A stretch of 43,768 nt of DNA from positions 1 to 43,768 of the forward strand of contig UQNC01000012.1 of assembly GCA_900542175.1 (NCBI GenBank), read 5' to 3'. This DNA comes from an uncultured Collinsella sp. (GTDB taxonomy: Bacteria; Actinomycetota; Coriobacteriia; Coriobacteriales; Coriobacteriaceae). The position numbers and the translations under genes are program-made. Below the pieces are notes generated by a model. The model saw nothing but the letters and a program-made list of their open reading frames with translations, was not told the origin of the DNA and searched no databases. This document shows positions 15,505-24,626 of this stretch, in pieces (position 1 is the first letter of the stretch; each line of letters begins with the position of its first letter).

Positions 15505-17865
15505 GTGAAGCTCGATACACTCGAGATTGGAAAGGACGCCGTTGTCGCATCGGTGGCATCGGACGATCAGGCACTCCGACAGCATATTTTGGACATGGGC
15601 CTAACGCCGGGCACCGAAGTCACCATGATGAAGTATGCCCCCATGGGTGATCCGCTCGAGATTCGCCTGCGCGGCTACGAGTTGACGCTGCGCAAGGACG
15701 ATGCCGCACGCATTGAGCTCGTGGATGTGCACGACACCGATACCGGCCCGCGCGTTAACGCCGCAATCGGCACGACGGATCACCCGGCCCTGGGCGAAGG
15801 GACGTATTCGCCCCGTGCGGCAAAGACGGCCGTGCCCGAGGGCGCGCCGCTGCACTTTGCCCTCGCCGGCAACCAAAACTGCGGCAAGACCACGTTATTC
15901 AACCAGCTGACGGGCTCCAACCAGCATGTCGGTAACTTTCCCGGCGTGACGGTCGACCGCAAGGACGGCACTATCCGTAACCACCCCGAGGCGAGCGTTA
16001 CCGACCTGCCCGGCATCTATTCGCTGTCGCCGTACACGGGCGAAGAGATCGTCAGCCGCCAATTCATCTTGGACGAAACCCCCGACGCTATCATCGACAT
16101 CATCGACGCCACCAACATCGAGCGCAATCTGTACCTGACGCTGCAGCTTATGGAGCTCGATCGCCCCATGGTCATCGCGCTCAACATGATGGACGAGGTG
16201 ACGGCCAACGGCGGCGCCGTGGACGTCAACCTGCTCGAGAGCCTGTTGGGCGTGCCTGTTGTCCCCATTAGCGCCGCCCGCAACGAGGGCATCGGTGAGC
16301 TGGTGGATCATGCCTTGCACGTGGCGCGGTTCCGCGAGCGTCCCGGTCGCCTGGACTTCTGCGCGCCCGATGGCCCGGACGGCGGCGCGCTGCATCGCTG
16401 CATCCACGGCATCGCCAACCTTATCGAGGACCATGCCGCGACGGCGCACATTCCGGTGCGTTTTGCGGCGACCAAGCTGGTTGAGGGCGACGAGCTGGTA
16501 ACCGAGTCGCTTCACCTGGATCGCAACGAACTCGACGCCATCGAGCACATCATTACCCAGATGGAGGGCGAGGCCGGCACCGACCGCCTGTCCGCGCTGG
16601 CCGATATGCGCTTTAGCTTTATCGGCGACGTGTGCGGGCGCTGCGTCGTCAAGCCGCATGAGAGCCGCGAGCACGTGCGCTCCGTCAAGATCGACCGCAT
16701 CCTGACGGGTCGCTATACGGCCATCCCGGCGTTCCTGGTGATCATGGGCCTCGTCTTTTGGCTGACGTTTGGCGTGATCGGCGCGGCGTTGCAGGGACTC
16801 ATGGAGGACGGCATCGCTGCCATCATCGCCTCGGCCGATGCGGGCCTCAAGGCGTTCGGCACCAACGACGTAGTGCGCTCGCTGGCTGTCGACGGCGTGC
16901 TTACGGGCGTGGGCAGCGTGCTGACCTTCCTGCCGATTATCGTCGTGCTCTTTTTGTTCCTCTCCATTCTGGAAGACTCCGGATACATGGCACGCGTGGC
17001 CTTTGTCATGGATAAGGTACTGCGTCGCTTTGGCCTTTCGGGCCGCAGCTTCGTCCCCATGCTCGTCGGTTTTGGCTGCACCGTGCCGGCTATCATGTCG
17101 ACCCGTACGCTCCCATCCGAGCACGACCGCAAGATGACCGTCATGCTCACGCCGTTCATGAGCTGTTCGGCCAAGTTGCCGGTCTACGGTCTGCTGTGCG
17201 GGGCGTTTTTCCCGCAGGCGACGGTTCCCGCCATGGTCTCGCTCTATTTGATTGGCATTGCGGTCGGTTGCATCGCGGCTTTGGTGCTCAATCGCACGGC
17301 ATTTAAGGGTGACCCGGTGCCGTTTATCATGGAGCTTCCCAATTACCGTCTGCCGAGCGTCAAGACGACGGTGATGCTGGCATGGGATAAGGCCAAGGAC
17401 TTTATTACCAAGGCCTTTACCATTATCTTTGCCGCTACCGTGGTCATCTGGTTCCTCCAGACGTTCGACATTCGCTTTAATGTGGTCGCCGATCAGTCGC
17501 AGAGCCTCCTTGCGGGCCTTGGTAGCATTATCGCACCGGCGCTGACGCCGCTTGGGTTTGGCGACTGGCGTGCATCCACGGCGCTCGTTACCGGACTTAT
17601 CGCCAAGGAGAGCGTTATCTCGACCCTCACGGTGCTTTTGGGTGCAACCTCGCCCGCGGCACTGTCGACCATGTTTTCGCCGTTTACCGCTTACGTGTTC
17701 CTGGTCTTTACGTTGCTGTACCCGCCGTGTGTGGCGGCAATCGGTGCCGTCAAGAGCGAACTGGGTGCGCGCTACGCCGTGGCCGTGTTCGCGTTCCAAG
17801 TGACGGTCGCCTGGATCGTGGCGTTTGTCGTGCATTCGGCAGGCATATTTCTGGGGTTGGCTTAG
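15505..17865 (+). CDS. feoB: Ferrous iron transporter, FeoA-FeoB fusion
   Basis: A 786-residue fusion importing Fe2+ across the membrane. Residues 1-76 form an SH3-like FeoA domain (LRQHILDMGLTPGTEVTMMK). A linker follows, then the FeoB G domain: G1 GNQNCGKT (122-129), switch region NFPGVTVDRK, G3 DLPG and G4 NMMD, and a GDI-like helical part to about 330. The membrane part starts near 400 and has two Gate blocks (FLPIIVVLFLFLSILEDSGY; GFGCTVPAIMSTRT) and the central FeoB core LTPFMSCSAKLPVYGLL. The GTG start was chosen because AAAGGA lies seven bases upstream and an alternative ATG at 15497 hits a stop. No separate FeoC follows. Confidence 0.95.
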   Translation: MKLDTLEIGKDAVVASVASDDQALRQHILDMGLTPGTEVTMMKYAPMGDPLEIRLRGYELTLRKDDAARIELVDVHDTDTGPRVNAAIGTTDHPALGEGTYSPRAAKTAVPEGAPLHFALAGNQNCGKTTLFNQLTGSNQHVGNFPGVTVDRKDGTIRNHPEASVTDLPGIYSLSPYTGEEIVSRQFILDETPDAIIDIIDATNIERNLYLTLQLMELDRPMVIALNMMDEVTANGGAVDVNLLESLLGVPVVPISAARNEGIGELVDHALHVARFRERPGRLDFCAPDGPDGGALHRCIHGIANLIEDHAATAHIPVRFAATKLVEGDELVTESLHLDRNELDAIEHIITQMEGEAGTDRLSALADMRFSFIGDVCGRCVVKPHESREHVRSVKIDRILTGRYTAIPAFLVIMGLVFWLTFGVIGAALQGLMEDGIAAIIASADAGLKAFGTNDVVRSLAVDGVLTGVGSVLTFLPIIVVLFLFLSILEDSGYMARVAFVMDKVLRRFGLSGRSFVPMLVGFGCTVPAIMSTRTLPSEHDRKMTVMLTPFMSCSAKLPVYGLLCGAFFPQATVPAMVSLYLIGIAVGCIAALVLNRTAFKGDPVPFIMELPNYRLPSVKTTVMLAWDKAKDFITKAFTIIFAATVVIWFLQTFDIRFNVVADQSQSLLAGLGSIIAPALTPLGFGDWRASTALVTGLIAKESVISTLTVLLGATSPAALSTMFSPFTAYVFLVFTLLYPPCVAAIGAVKSELGARYAVAVFAFQVTVAWIVAFVVHSAGIFLGLA

Positions 17866-18179
17866 GGGCGCGTTGATGCTCCGCGCTTTTGGGCGAGCAA
17901 CAATTCAATAAAAATGAGCCAAAATACCGGCAATTGTCGGCCTGCGGGGACTGTCCTACGCTGCAAATTGCCGTTCGCTGCCTATTTGCTGCCGTTTACG
18001 GATTCGTAAATACTTGCAATCGTCGGTCGATTTAACCGTATTACGCGATGTCGATGCGCATTTTATGCGCCCCTTTCTACAATCACCTTGTTTCTATTGC
18101 CGAACATGCCTTCCGTTTCGCCTGTGTGGGGACGTGGGGTGCAATAGTCGTTTTTAGAGGATCATTGAGGAGGGAATCG
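17866..18179. other. 314-bp intergenic region before the EIICB gene
   Basis: No gene is supported. Two small inverted repeats are visible: CGGCAATT (17928-17935) with AATTGCCG (17966-17973), and TTTACG-GATT-CGTAAA at 17995-18010. A possible -10 TACAAT is at 18078-18083 without a convincing -35. The composition is more AT-rich near the downstream gene. The repeats could be operators for the sugar module. Confidence 0.4.
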
Positions 18180-19844
18180 ATGAAAGAAAAATTTCAATCG
18201 TTCGGAAAGGCAATGCTCGTTCCGATTACGCTCATTGCCATTTCCGGTCTCTTTTTGGGTATCGGTAGCGTTTTTACGACCGAACTGACCCTTGTGTCCC
18301 TTGGCGTTAATTGGGACTGGTATGCCGCTTCGCCGCTCTTTACGTTCTTCTCGGTATTTAAGGGTCTCGGCGAGGTAATCATTGGAAACCTCGGTGTTTT
18401 GTTTGCCGTCGGCTGTGCCTTCTCCTTGTCTCGCAAAGAGAAGGGCTGGGCTGCCTTTTCTGCCCTTGTCTGCTATCTCACCATGCTCAAGACGGTTGAG
18501 ATTCTGCTTGGAGCAGCTGGCTTGGCTGCCGACAATACAACGGTGGAAGCTCTTCAGAAGGTCGGCCTTACGTCCATTCAGGCGAGTGAGCAGTCCGCAC
18601 TCTACACTACCTCGCTCGGCTTTTTTGGCTACAGTTCTGGTGTCTTTGGCGGCATTATCGTGGGCTGCCTGGTCGCTTGGATCACCGGCCGTTTTTACAA
18701 GACCAAGCTTCCAACGGCGCTGGCGTTTTTTGCGGGCAGTCGAACTGTCCCCATTGTATCGCTGGTCGCCGGTGGCGTCCTGGGCGGCATCATGTACTTC
18801 GTTTGGCCCGTCATCGGTGGATGCTTTTCGGGTATTGCGACGTTCGTGAAAGGCTCCGGTCTGGTCGGTACGTTTGTCTATCGCTGGGTGCTCGAGAGCC
18901 TTGTGCCGTTTGGCTTGCATCCGCTGCTCGAGACGCCCATGTATTGGACTGAGCTTGGCGGCTCCATGGTCGTCGATGGAACGCGCGTGGTGGGCAATAG
19001 CGCTATTCAGCTTGCACAGCTCGCTTCTCCCAGCAGCGACAAGCTCTTGGTTAGGGCCTTCATGGCTGGCTATGGCATTAACGATTACGCGTTGTTCCCG
19101 GGCATCGCCCTTGCTATGTGGTCTTGTGCCAAGCCCCAGAACCGCAAGAAGGTTGCTGGCCTTTTAATCCCCACAGTGATTTCGACTGTTTTCTTTGGCG
19201 TTACGGAGCCTATTCTCTTTACGTTCCTGTTTGCCGCTCCCTGGCTCTACTTTGGCGTTTACGCTCCGCTTTCCGGACTGGGTGAAGTTCTCTCGGAGGC
19301 AATGGGCGTTTCGGTGTACCAGGGAAATATCAAGGACCTGATCCCATTCTTATTCCGCCCCGAGAAGCTTAATCTGCTTCCGTACCTTATTCTGCTCCCC
19401 GCCTTTTTCCTGGCAGCTTTCTTCCTCTTCCGGTTCTTTATTACTAAGTTCGATATCAAGACGCCCGGTCGAGATGATGGTGACGATATTGAGTTGATCA
19501 ACAGCAGAGCTGAGTTCGAGGCAAAGGCCGCTGAGGCAAAGGGCGTGTCTGGTGGCACTCCCGAGAAGGCAGTCCAGGGCCGTGCGACCAAGGACAGCGC
19601 GCTTGCTGTTGGCATTGTCGAAGCGCTTGGTGGAGCCGACAACATTGATGATCTTGACAACTGCATCTCACGTCTTCGCGTGATTGTCAAGGATGGTTCT
19701 AAGGTTGCAGATGACGAGGTGTTCACCAAGAATCTTGAAGCTATGGGCGTTATCCGCCTGAGCGACAAGGCGATCCAGGTCATTTACGGTCCTCGTGTCG
19801 GCGAAGTCGCTTCCGAGGTGCACGAAGTTCTCGGTGACGAGTAA
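18180..19844 (+). CDS. PTS EIICB permease, glucose/maltose family (MalX/GlvC-like)
   Basis: A 554-residue sugar permease that phosphorylates its substrate during uptake. The EIIC domain (~1-430) has about ten membrane helices with LVPITLIAISGLFLGIGS, NLGVLFAVGCAFSL and GVTEPILFTFLF, the conserved sugar-site block. The EIIB domain (~475-554) has the phosphocysteine in LDNCISRLRVIV. No EIIA is attached. The ATG at 18180 follows GAGGAGGG. With the GH4 phospho-glycosidase and the RpiR regulator downstream, it probably takes up an alpha- or beta-glucoside, MalX/GlvC style; exact sugar not deducible. GC content is lower than in the flanking genes. Confidence 0.88.
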   Translation: MKEKFQSFGKAMLVPITLIAISGLFLGIGSVFTTELTLVSLGVNWDWYAASPLFTFFSVFKGLGEVIIGNLGVLFAVGCAFSLSRKEKGWAAFSALVCYLTMLKTVEILLGAAGLAADNTTVEALQKVGLTSIQASEQSALYTTSLGFFGYSSGVFGGIIVGCLVAWITGRFYKTKLPTALAFFAGSRTVPIVSLVAGGVLGGIMYFVWPVIGGCFSGIATFVKGSGLVGTFVYRWVLESLVPFGLHPLLETPMYWTELGGSMVVDGTRVVGNSAIQLAQLASPSSDKLLVRAFMAGYGINDYALFPGIALAMWSCAKPQNRKKVAGLLIPTVISTVFFGVTEPILFTFLFAAPWLYFGVYAPLSGLGEVLSEAMGVSVYQGNIKDLIPFLFRPEKLNLLPYLILLPAFFLAAFFLFRFFITKFDIKTPGRDDGDDIELINSRAEFEAKAAEAKGVSGGTPEKAVQGRATKDSALAVGIVEALGGADNIDDLDNCISRLRVIVKDGSKVADDEVFTKNLEAMGVIRLSDKAIQVIYGPRVGEVASEVHEVLGDE

Positions 19845-19883
19845 AACGCGCAAGTGGCTTTCAATTGCATAGCGCAATTCCAG

Positions 19884-19931
19884 GGCTTGGCTTCCTATCG
19901 CATGATTTAGGGGGCCAAGCCTTCTTGTTTT
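19884..19931. terminator. Terminator between convergent EIICB and rpiR-type genes
   Basis: GGCTTGGC (19884-19891) pairs with GCCAAGCC (19914-19921), followed by TTCTTGTTTT on the plus strand. The minus-strand regulator gene ends within the loop at 19907. Confidence 0.7.
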
Positions 19932-20659
19932 AGGTTGTCAAGGCAGATACTCAATAGTTCTTCGAATGCGAGAATACAACTTCCGGTAAAGCAGTTAGGC
20001 TTAACGTTCTTAAGATCCATTGGGTGATCGTCATGTATCGTAAAGATCGCGTCTGCCGTCTTGGCGAGCTCGCTGTCTTCGTTGCCGGTAAACGCGAGGG
20101 TCGTAATGCCTGCGTCGTGGCATGCTCTTGCGGTTTCCAGGATGGCTTCTGTCTGGCCCGATTTGGATATGAGCATCATGCAGCTGAGCGTATTTCGGTT
20201 GGATTCGACAAACTGATCGGTTTCTAGGAAGTCCTGTATGACGGCCAAAAAGCCAAGTCCAACGAGCTTGGTCGCCATGTACTGCGCAACGATGCGTGAG
20301 AAGCCCTCTCCGTTTACCCCGATCATTCTGTTGCGATGCAGGGCGGCGATGAATACGTCTACATCTCCGGTGTGGCATACGAAGTGGACGCTACTGCCTT
20401 TGAGTGATTGATTCATTTCGCGGGAGACATGCTGAAGGTGCTTGAGATCGTACATCATTTCGCGGTAGCCACGGTAGCCGAGCTTTTTCGAAAGCCTGAT
20501 GACTGTCGTCATGCTGGTAAAGCATGCCATGGCGACGGGTTTTATGCCAATATCATCGAGGGCGTCGATATTGTTGAGTAGGTATTCGAGTACGCTTTGC
20601 TCGGTTTCGGATAGCTTTGCGGCTGAGTAGAGCTTGGAAATCTGCTTTTTATCAACCAT
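19907..20659 (-). CDS. RpiR-family transcriptional regulator
   Basis: A 250-residue regulator. The N-terminal helix-turn-helix (~1-75) has LSETEQSVLEYLLNN and SMTTVIRLSKKLGYRGYREM, typical of RpiR proteins. The C-terminal SIS domain (~105-230) would bind a phosphosugar (MLISKSGQTEAILETARACHDAGI, LAFTGNEDSELAKTAD). The ATG at 20659 has GAAGGGGG upstream. It lies between the EIICB and GH4 genes, divergent from GH4, so it most likely controls this module in response to the phosphorylated sugar. Activator or repressor cannot be told from sequence. Confidence 0.88.
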   Translation of the reverse strand: MVDKKQISKLYSAAKLSETEQSVLEYLLNNIDALDDIGIKPVAMACFTSMTTVIRLSKKLGYRGYREMMYDLKHLQHVSREMNQSLKGSSVHFVCHTGDVDVFIAALHRNRMIGVNGEGFSRIVAQYMATKLVGLGFLAVIQDFLETDQFVESNRNTLSCMMLISKSGQTEAILETARACHDAGITTLAFTGNEDSELAKTADAIFTIHDDHPMDLKNVKPNCFTGSCILAFEELLSICLDNLKQEGLAP

Positions 20660-20834
20660 CGGTGCCCCCTTCCCGCCGGACGTGTGCGGCCGCTTCCGTT
20701 GCGTAAATAATAACTCCTTGGGGAATTCCTTTCCTGCCTTGCAGCCGGGGCGGGAAGCGGCCCTCCATGCTGGATACAATATCCATACACAGGCGAACCA
20801 TACAATATTGAATGTGCTAATTGGGGGTTTCGAT
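20660..20834. promoter_or_regulatory. Divergent regulatory region between rpiR-type and GH4 genes
   Basis: The 175-bp gap must hold promoters for both genes. Two TACAAT boxes stand near the GH4 start: one inside the small palindrome GGATACAATATCC, the other about 30 bp further on. They are candidate -10 or operator elements. No clear -35 was found. Confidence 0.4.
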
Positions 20835-22208
20835 ATGAAACTTACGGTCATAGGGGGCGGTGGCGTCCGCTCCATGTTTTTGGCAAAGAGCATAGCCCAG
20901 CAGGCGTCATCGCTTGGAATCGATGAACTTGTGTTTATGGACAATGATCCCGAGAAGCTGTGCATCTACGGTGGCCTTGCCGCCCATGTCTCGGGCATGC
21001 TTTGCCCCACGCTTAATTTTTCACTGACGGGCGATGCAGTCGAGGCCGTTAAGGACGCCGATTACGTGATCACGACGATTCGCGTCGGTGGGGACCATAT
21101 GCGCGTTCGCGATGAGCGCATCGCTCTTTCACATGGGGTTCTTGGCCAAGAGACGACTGGCGCAGCCGGCGTGTCTTTTGCCATGCGCTCCGTCCCTGCG
21201 CTTGCTTCGTATTGCGAGTTAATCAAGAAGTACGCAAAGCCGGGCGTCAAGGTGTTTAACTTTACTAATCCCGCCGGCGTCGTATCTCAGGCCCTACGCG
21301 ATATGGGCTATGATTTTACTTATGGCATTTGCGATGCCCCCTCGGGCATGTTGCATCAGTTTGCCGAGTATAAAGGCGTTGATCCCGCATCGGTTCAGGG
21401 CGAGTGCTATGGACTCAACCACCTCTCGTTCTTCCGCAATGTGACGGTTGACGGCGAGGACATCATGCTCGACTTGATCCACGACGACGGGGCATATGCT
21501 CATACAGATCTTAGGTTCTTCGAGAAGGACCTCGTCCTAAATCGCGGATGCGTGCCAAATGAGTACCTATACTATTTCTACTATCGCGAGCGCGCCGTTG
21601 CCAACGTTCTCTCTTCGCCCCAGACGCGCGGCGAACTAATTGAAGAAATTAATCGAGAAATGACGAGCGAGCTTGCATCTATCGATATTGAGAACGACTT
21701 CGAAAAAGGCCTCGCGTGCTTTGAGAAGTGGTACGGAATGCGCGAAAATAACTACATGGCGGCCGAGACGGGTATTCATCGCGACAAGCCGTGGACGTTT
21801 GACGTGTACGGCAAAGATGCTGGCGGATACGCAGGTGTCGCGCTCCGCTTCATGGATATTGCTCGCTCTGGCAAGACGCAGCAGATGATCCTGTGCACCA
21901 CCAACAATGGCGCCATCCCCGGCCTTCTCGATACAGATGTCATTGAGTCAACGTGCGATATCTCCACCGATGGCTGCGTACCGCATCGCGTCGAAGCCGA
22001 TTCTGTGCCCGCGGGAAACCTCGAATTGATTCGTCGCGTCAAGTACTACGAGCGCACCGTGGCGCGTGGCATCGTTAACCGATCGAAGCGCGACATTGTC
22101 GAGAGCCTCGCGATGCACCCGCTCGTTAATTCGTACTCCTTGGCGAAAGATATCGCCGCGCAGTACTTTGAGCTTAACCGCGACTACATCGACGGCTGGA
22201 CAGACTAG
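20835..22208 (+). CDS. GH4 family 6-phospho-glycosidase
   Basis: A 457-residue GH4 enzyme, which cleaves phosphorylated disaccharides by an NAD+ and Mn2+-dependent redox mechanism. Seen: a Rossmann start KLTVIGGGGVRS; FNFTNPAGVVSQAL; GICDAPSG with the metal-binding Cys; LNHLSFF with the metal-binding His; and CTTNNGAIPGLLDTDVIES near the C-terminus. Length is normal for GlvA/CelF/LicH relatives. The phosphosugar delivered by the EIICB permease is the expected substrate; alpha or beta specificity cannot be called. The start at 20835 has a weak GGGGG Shine-Dalgarno. The following membrane gene is 90 bp downstream in the same direction. Confidence 0.9.
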   Translation: MKLTVIGGGGVRSMFLAKSIAQQASSLGIDELVFMDNDPEKLCIYGGLAAHVSGMLCPTLNFSLTGDAVEAVKDADYVITTIRVGGDHMRVRDERIALSHGVLGQETTGAAGVSFAMRSVPALASYCELIKKYAKPGVKVFNFTNPAGVVSQALRDMGYDFTYGICDAPSGMLHQFAEYKGVDPASVQGECYGLNHLSFFRNVTVDGEDIMLDLIHDDGAYAHTDLRFFEKDLVLNRGCVPNEYLYYFYYRERAVANVLSSPQTRGELIEEINREMTSELASIDIENDFEKGLACFEKWYGMRENNYMAAETGIHRDKPWTFDVYGKDAGGYAGVALRFMDIARSGKTQQMILCTTNNGAIPGLLDTDVIESTCDISTDGCVPHRVEADSVPAGNLELIRRVKYYERTVARGIVNRSKRDIVESLAMHPLVNSYSLAKDIAAQYFELNRDYIDGWTD

Positions 22209-22298
22209 TCTGGACGTTAAAACTAGAAATTACGGATGGGCGGACCGGCGTTTATATTGGCGCCCGTTCGCCCTGCCTAGTAAGAAAACGGGTATAGA

Positions 22299-23126
22299 GT
22301 GAACTTGCGAGAGAACTTCAATGTCTTTCTGGAATCGGGCGATCGGGCGAAGGGATGCCGGAGTGGCTGCACGATGGCGTTATATATCCCCTTGTTTGTT
22401 ATGAGCGCGCTCCAAATTGGTGTATCAAACGTTGCAACTGAGCTCGCCTATATCAATCCGTCCATTACGCTTGTTTGCACTGTGGTCGCGGCCTTTTTAA
22501 ACCTGCTTCTATCGAATGTGGCTTTTTCATTATTTGCCGTCGACCGGTCCAAAGAGACGGTGCAACCTGCTCGAACCCCTCCGGTTTATCTCTTGGCCTC
22601 GACGGCTCCCCTCCAGATTTCTGGGGCGCTGCTGCTTTATTTGGTTCACTTGATTTTATCGGCAATTGTAGTCTTTGCTTCGCTTGCGAGCAGCCAGCTC
22701 GGGGTGTTGTGCTCTCTTGTGGTGACGGTAATCGTGACGCTTCTTTCCGCGACGTTCATATTCGTGCTGATTGAAGATGCGGACGTGGGGCAGAGGGGAC
22801 TACGAGGCATTCGGTTTGCACCACGCTACGTCATGCGTTCGGTCACGGTGCTTCGTTCCTCATGCAGAGAAATCGCGCGTCCCGCAACGCTGCTGGTGGT
22901 ATGGAATCTGGTTGCAAGTTACGCTATCCAGGTTCTTGTTGGATGGGTAGTTTCGAGTGTGGCGCTGCCGTCGGTACTTTCAGTGACAGCGCTTGTACAT
23001 GAGGGACTTTATTATGGGGCGTTTGCTTATATGCTGCTTTTGCTAGTTCATTGTGCGGTTGCGAGTTGGCTCGAAATTGACGTGCTCATGGGGGTGTCCT
23101 TGTGCGTATCCGAGCAGGCGCGATAG
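22299..23126 (+). CDS. Uncharacterised integral membrane protein
   Basis: A 275-residue protein with about six hydrophobic helices (around 28-48, 57-78, 96-120, 130-158, 198-222 and 235-262). It resembles YesL/DUF624-type proteins found next to carbohydrate uptake genes, but this is only an impression from the topology. The GTG start at 22299 lacks a good Shine-Dalgarno; ATG 22374 (MALYIPLF) is a serious alternative. It lies behind the GH4 gene and shares the lower GC of that module, so it may belong to the same operon. Function unknown. Confidence 0.6.
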   Translation: MNLRENFNVFLESGDRAKGCRSGCTMALYIPLFVMSALQIGVSNVATELAYINPSITLVCTVVAAFLNLLLSNVAFSLFAVDRSKETVQPARTPPVYLLASTAPLQISGALLLYLVHLILSAIVVFASLASSQLGVLCSLVVTVIVTLLSATFIFVLIEDADVGQRGLRGIRFAPRYVMRSVTVLRSSCREIARPATLLVVWNLVASYAIQVLVGWVVSSVALPSVLSVTALVHEGLYYGAFAYMLLLLVHCAVASWLEIDVLMGVSLCVSEQAR

Positions 23127-23255
23127 CCCGAAGATGAAGCCGTGTTTTCGACATTGAGTTCCTGCGTACCTAGCTTTCTAAGCAGAATTGGCGCGCCGTC
23201 TGTTAACGATCGTTTTCCAAGATTATTTTTGTTGCTCATTTTATAGACTTCTCAT

Positions 23256-23264
23256 TGCTATAAT
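23256..23264 (+). promoter_or_regulatory. Extended -10 promoter of the MFS gene
   Basis: TGCTATAAT at 23256-23264 is a perfect extended -10 box about 38 bp before the MFS start. A -35 is not clear, which extended -10 promoters tolerate. Confidence 0.5.
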
Positions 23265-23301
23265 CGCCCACCGCTCAAGATAATCGGAGAGGTTTTCCTA
23301 T

Positions 23302-24498
23302 ATGGCTCAAACAAAGCAAGATGGCATCTCGCTCAAGCAGTGGCTCCCGCTTATCGGGCTCGCCTGTTGCGCGTTCGTGTTCAACACGTCGGAGTTTATG
23401 CCCATCGGCCTTCTGACTGATATCGCCGCGTCGTTCTCGCTCACCGAGGCCCAAGCCGGCATCATGATTTCGGTCTATGCCTGGGGCGTCATGCTGCTGT
23501 CGCTGCCACTCATGGTGTTTGCCTCGCGCTTTGAGTTCAAGTGGATGCTGCTCGGCGTGCTCGCCGTGTTTTCTCTGGGTCAGTTCCTGTCTGCTGTGGC
23601 ACCGACATATCCCATCCTGGTCTGTGCGCGCCTGGTGGTCGCTTGCGCACATGCCGTGTTCTGGTCGGTCGCCTCGATTATGGCCTCGCGCCTGGTTGAC
23701 GCCCGCCACGGGGCGCTCGCCATCAGCATGATCGCCACGGGCTCGTCTATCGCGCAGATTTTCGGCCTGCCCCTCGGTCGTGCCATCGGCCTGGCCGTGG
23801 GCTGGCGCATGACGTTTGCCGTGGTCGGGGCCTTCTCTGCCGCCGCGGTGGTGTACCAGGCCGCGGTGTTCCCGGCCATGCCGGCGGGTGAGCGCTTTAC
23901 CGTTAAGCAGCTGCCCGAGCTGCTCAAGAACCCGTTCCTGATCGCGCTCTACGCGGTCACGGTCTTTATGGCGACCGGCTATTACGCAAGCTACAGCTAT
24001 ATCGAGCCCTTCCTGGCGCAGGTCGCACACGTCGATGCGGGCGCCATCACCATGACGCTGACGGCGTTTGGCTGTTCTGGTCTGCTCGGAAGCTGGCTGT
24101 TTGGCCGCCTGTTCGATGGGCATCGCTTCCCGTTCTTGGCTATCACGCTCTCCGGCGTGCCGGTGGCTCTGCTGCTTATGGCCCCCGCAGCCTCGGCACT
24201 CGTGTTGGTGCTTGCCGTCTGCGCACTATGGGGCTGCTGCGCCACGGCCTTTAACGTGGCGTTTCAGGCCGAGCTCATCAAGTACACGCCGGCGGACTCG
24301 TCGGCCGTCGCCATGTCGATCTTCTCGGGCCTGTTTAACCTTGGTATCGGCACGGGCACCGCGATCGGCGGAGCCGTGGTGTCGGGCCCCGGTATCGCCT
24401 GGATCGGCTACGCGGGCGGCACGATTGCCGTCGTGGGCGTCATCCTCGCCATCACCGTGCTGTTCCCGGCCATACGCCGCGCAAAGCCTGTCGCCTAA
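23302..24498 (+). CDS. MFS transporter, DHA1/SotB-like efflux family
   Basis: A 398-residue major facilitator with twelve predicted helices. It opens with FNTSEFMPIGLLTDIAASF, the well-conserved first-helix motif of SotB/YdhP-type sugar and drug exporters. Motif A is loosely visible as ASRFEFKWML; helix 4-5 has CARLVVACAHAVFWSVAS and motif C-like SIAQIFGLPLGRAIG. Likely a proton-driven exporter of sugars, arabinose-like compounds or drugs; substrate unknown. It has its own promoter and a palindromic repeat follows, so it is a single-gene unit. GGAGAGG precedes the ATG. Confidence 0.88.
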   Translation: MAQTKQDGISLKQWLPLIGLACCAFVFNTSEFMPIGLLTDIAASFSLTEAQAGIMISVYAWGVMLLSLPLMVFASRFEFKWMLLGVLAVFSLGQFLSAVAPTYPILVCARLVVACAHAVFWSVASIMASRLVDARHGALAISMIATGSSIAQIFGLPLGRAIGLAVGWRMTFAVVGAFSAAAVVYQAAVFPAMPAGERFTVKQLPELLKNPFLIALYAVTVFMATGYYASYSYIEPFLAQVAHVDAGAITMTLTAFGCSGLLGSWLFGRLFDGHRFPFLAITLSGVPVALLLMAPAASALVLVLAVCALWGCCATAFNVAFQAELIKYTPADSSAVAMSIFSGLFNLGIGTGTAIGGAVVSGPGIAWIGYAGGTIAVVGVILAITVLFPAIRRAKPVA

Positions 24499-24539
24499 CC
24501 ACACCCCCTCATCAGTTGCGGCGGAATGCGGACTGGATT

Positions 24540-24576
24540 GGGTAGCTAAAAAAGCCCCGTCCCAAATTAGCTACCC
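24540..24576. repeat. Palindromic repeat between the MFS and GH13 genes
   Basis: GGGTAGCTAA (24540-24549) and TTAGCTACCC (24567-24576) form a perfect 10-bp palindrome with a 17-nt centre that includes AAAAAGCCCCGTCCC. It does not fit a normal terminator: the T-run is absent. It has the same arm-centre-arm design as the repeats at 1578 and 26586. Confidence 0.75.
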
Positions 24577-24626
24577 TGCTGGGCATACAATGGATGTCGT
24601 TGTGTTGAGCTTACCGGGAGGCTGTT

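Noticed and set aside
15895..17835. 646-residue minus-strand ORF opposite feoAB
   Set aside because: Antisense shadow of a clearly functional FeoB; composition rich in Arg, His and Asp and no motif.
23275..24123. Minus-strand ORF opposite the MFS gene
   Set aside because: Gln/Arg/His-rich shadow of a complete MFS transporter.
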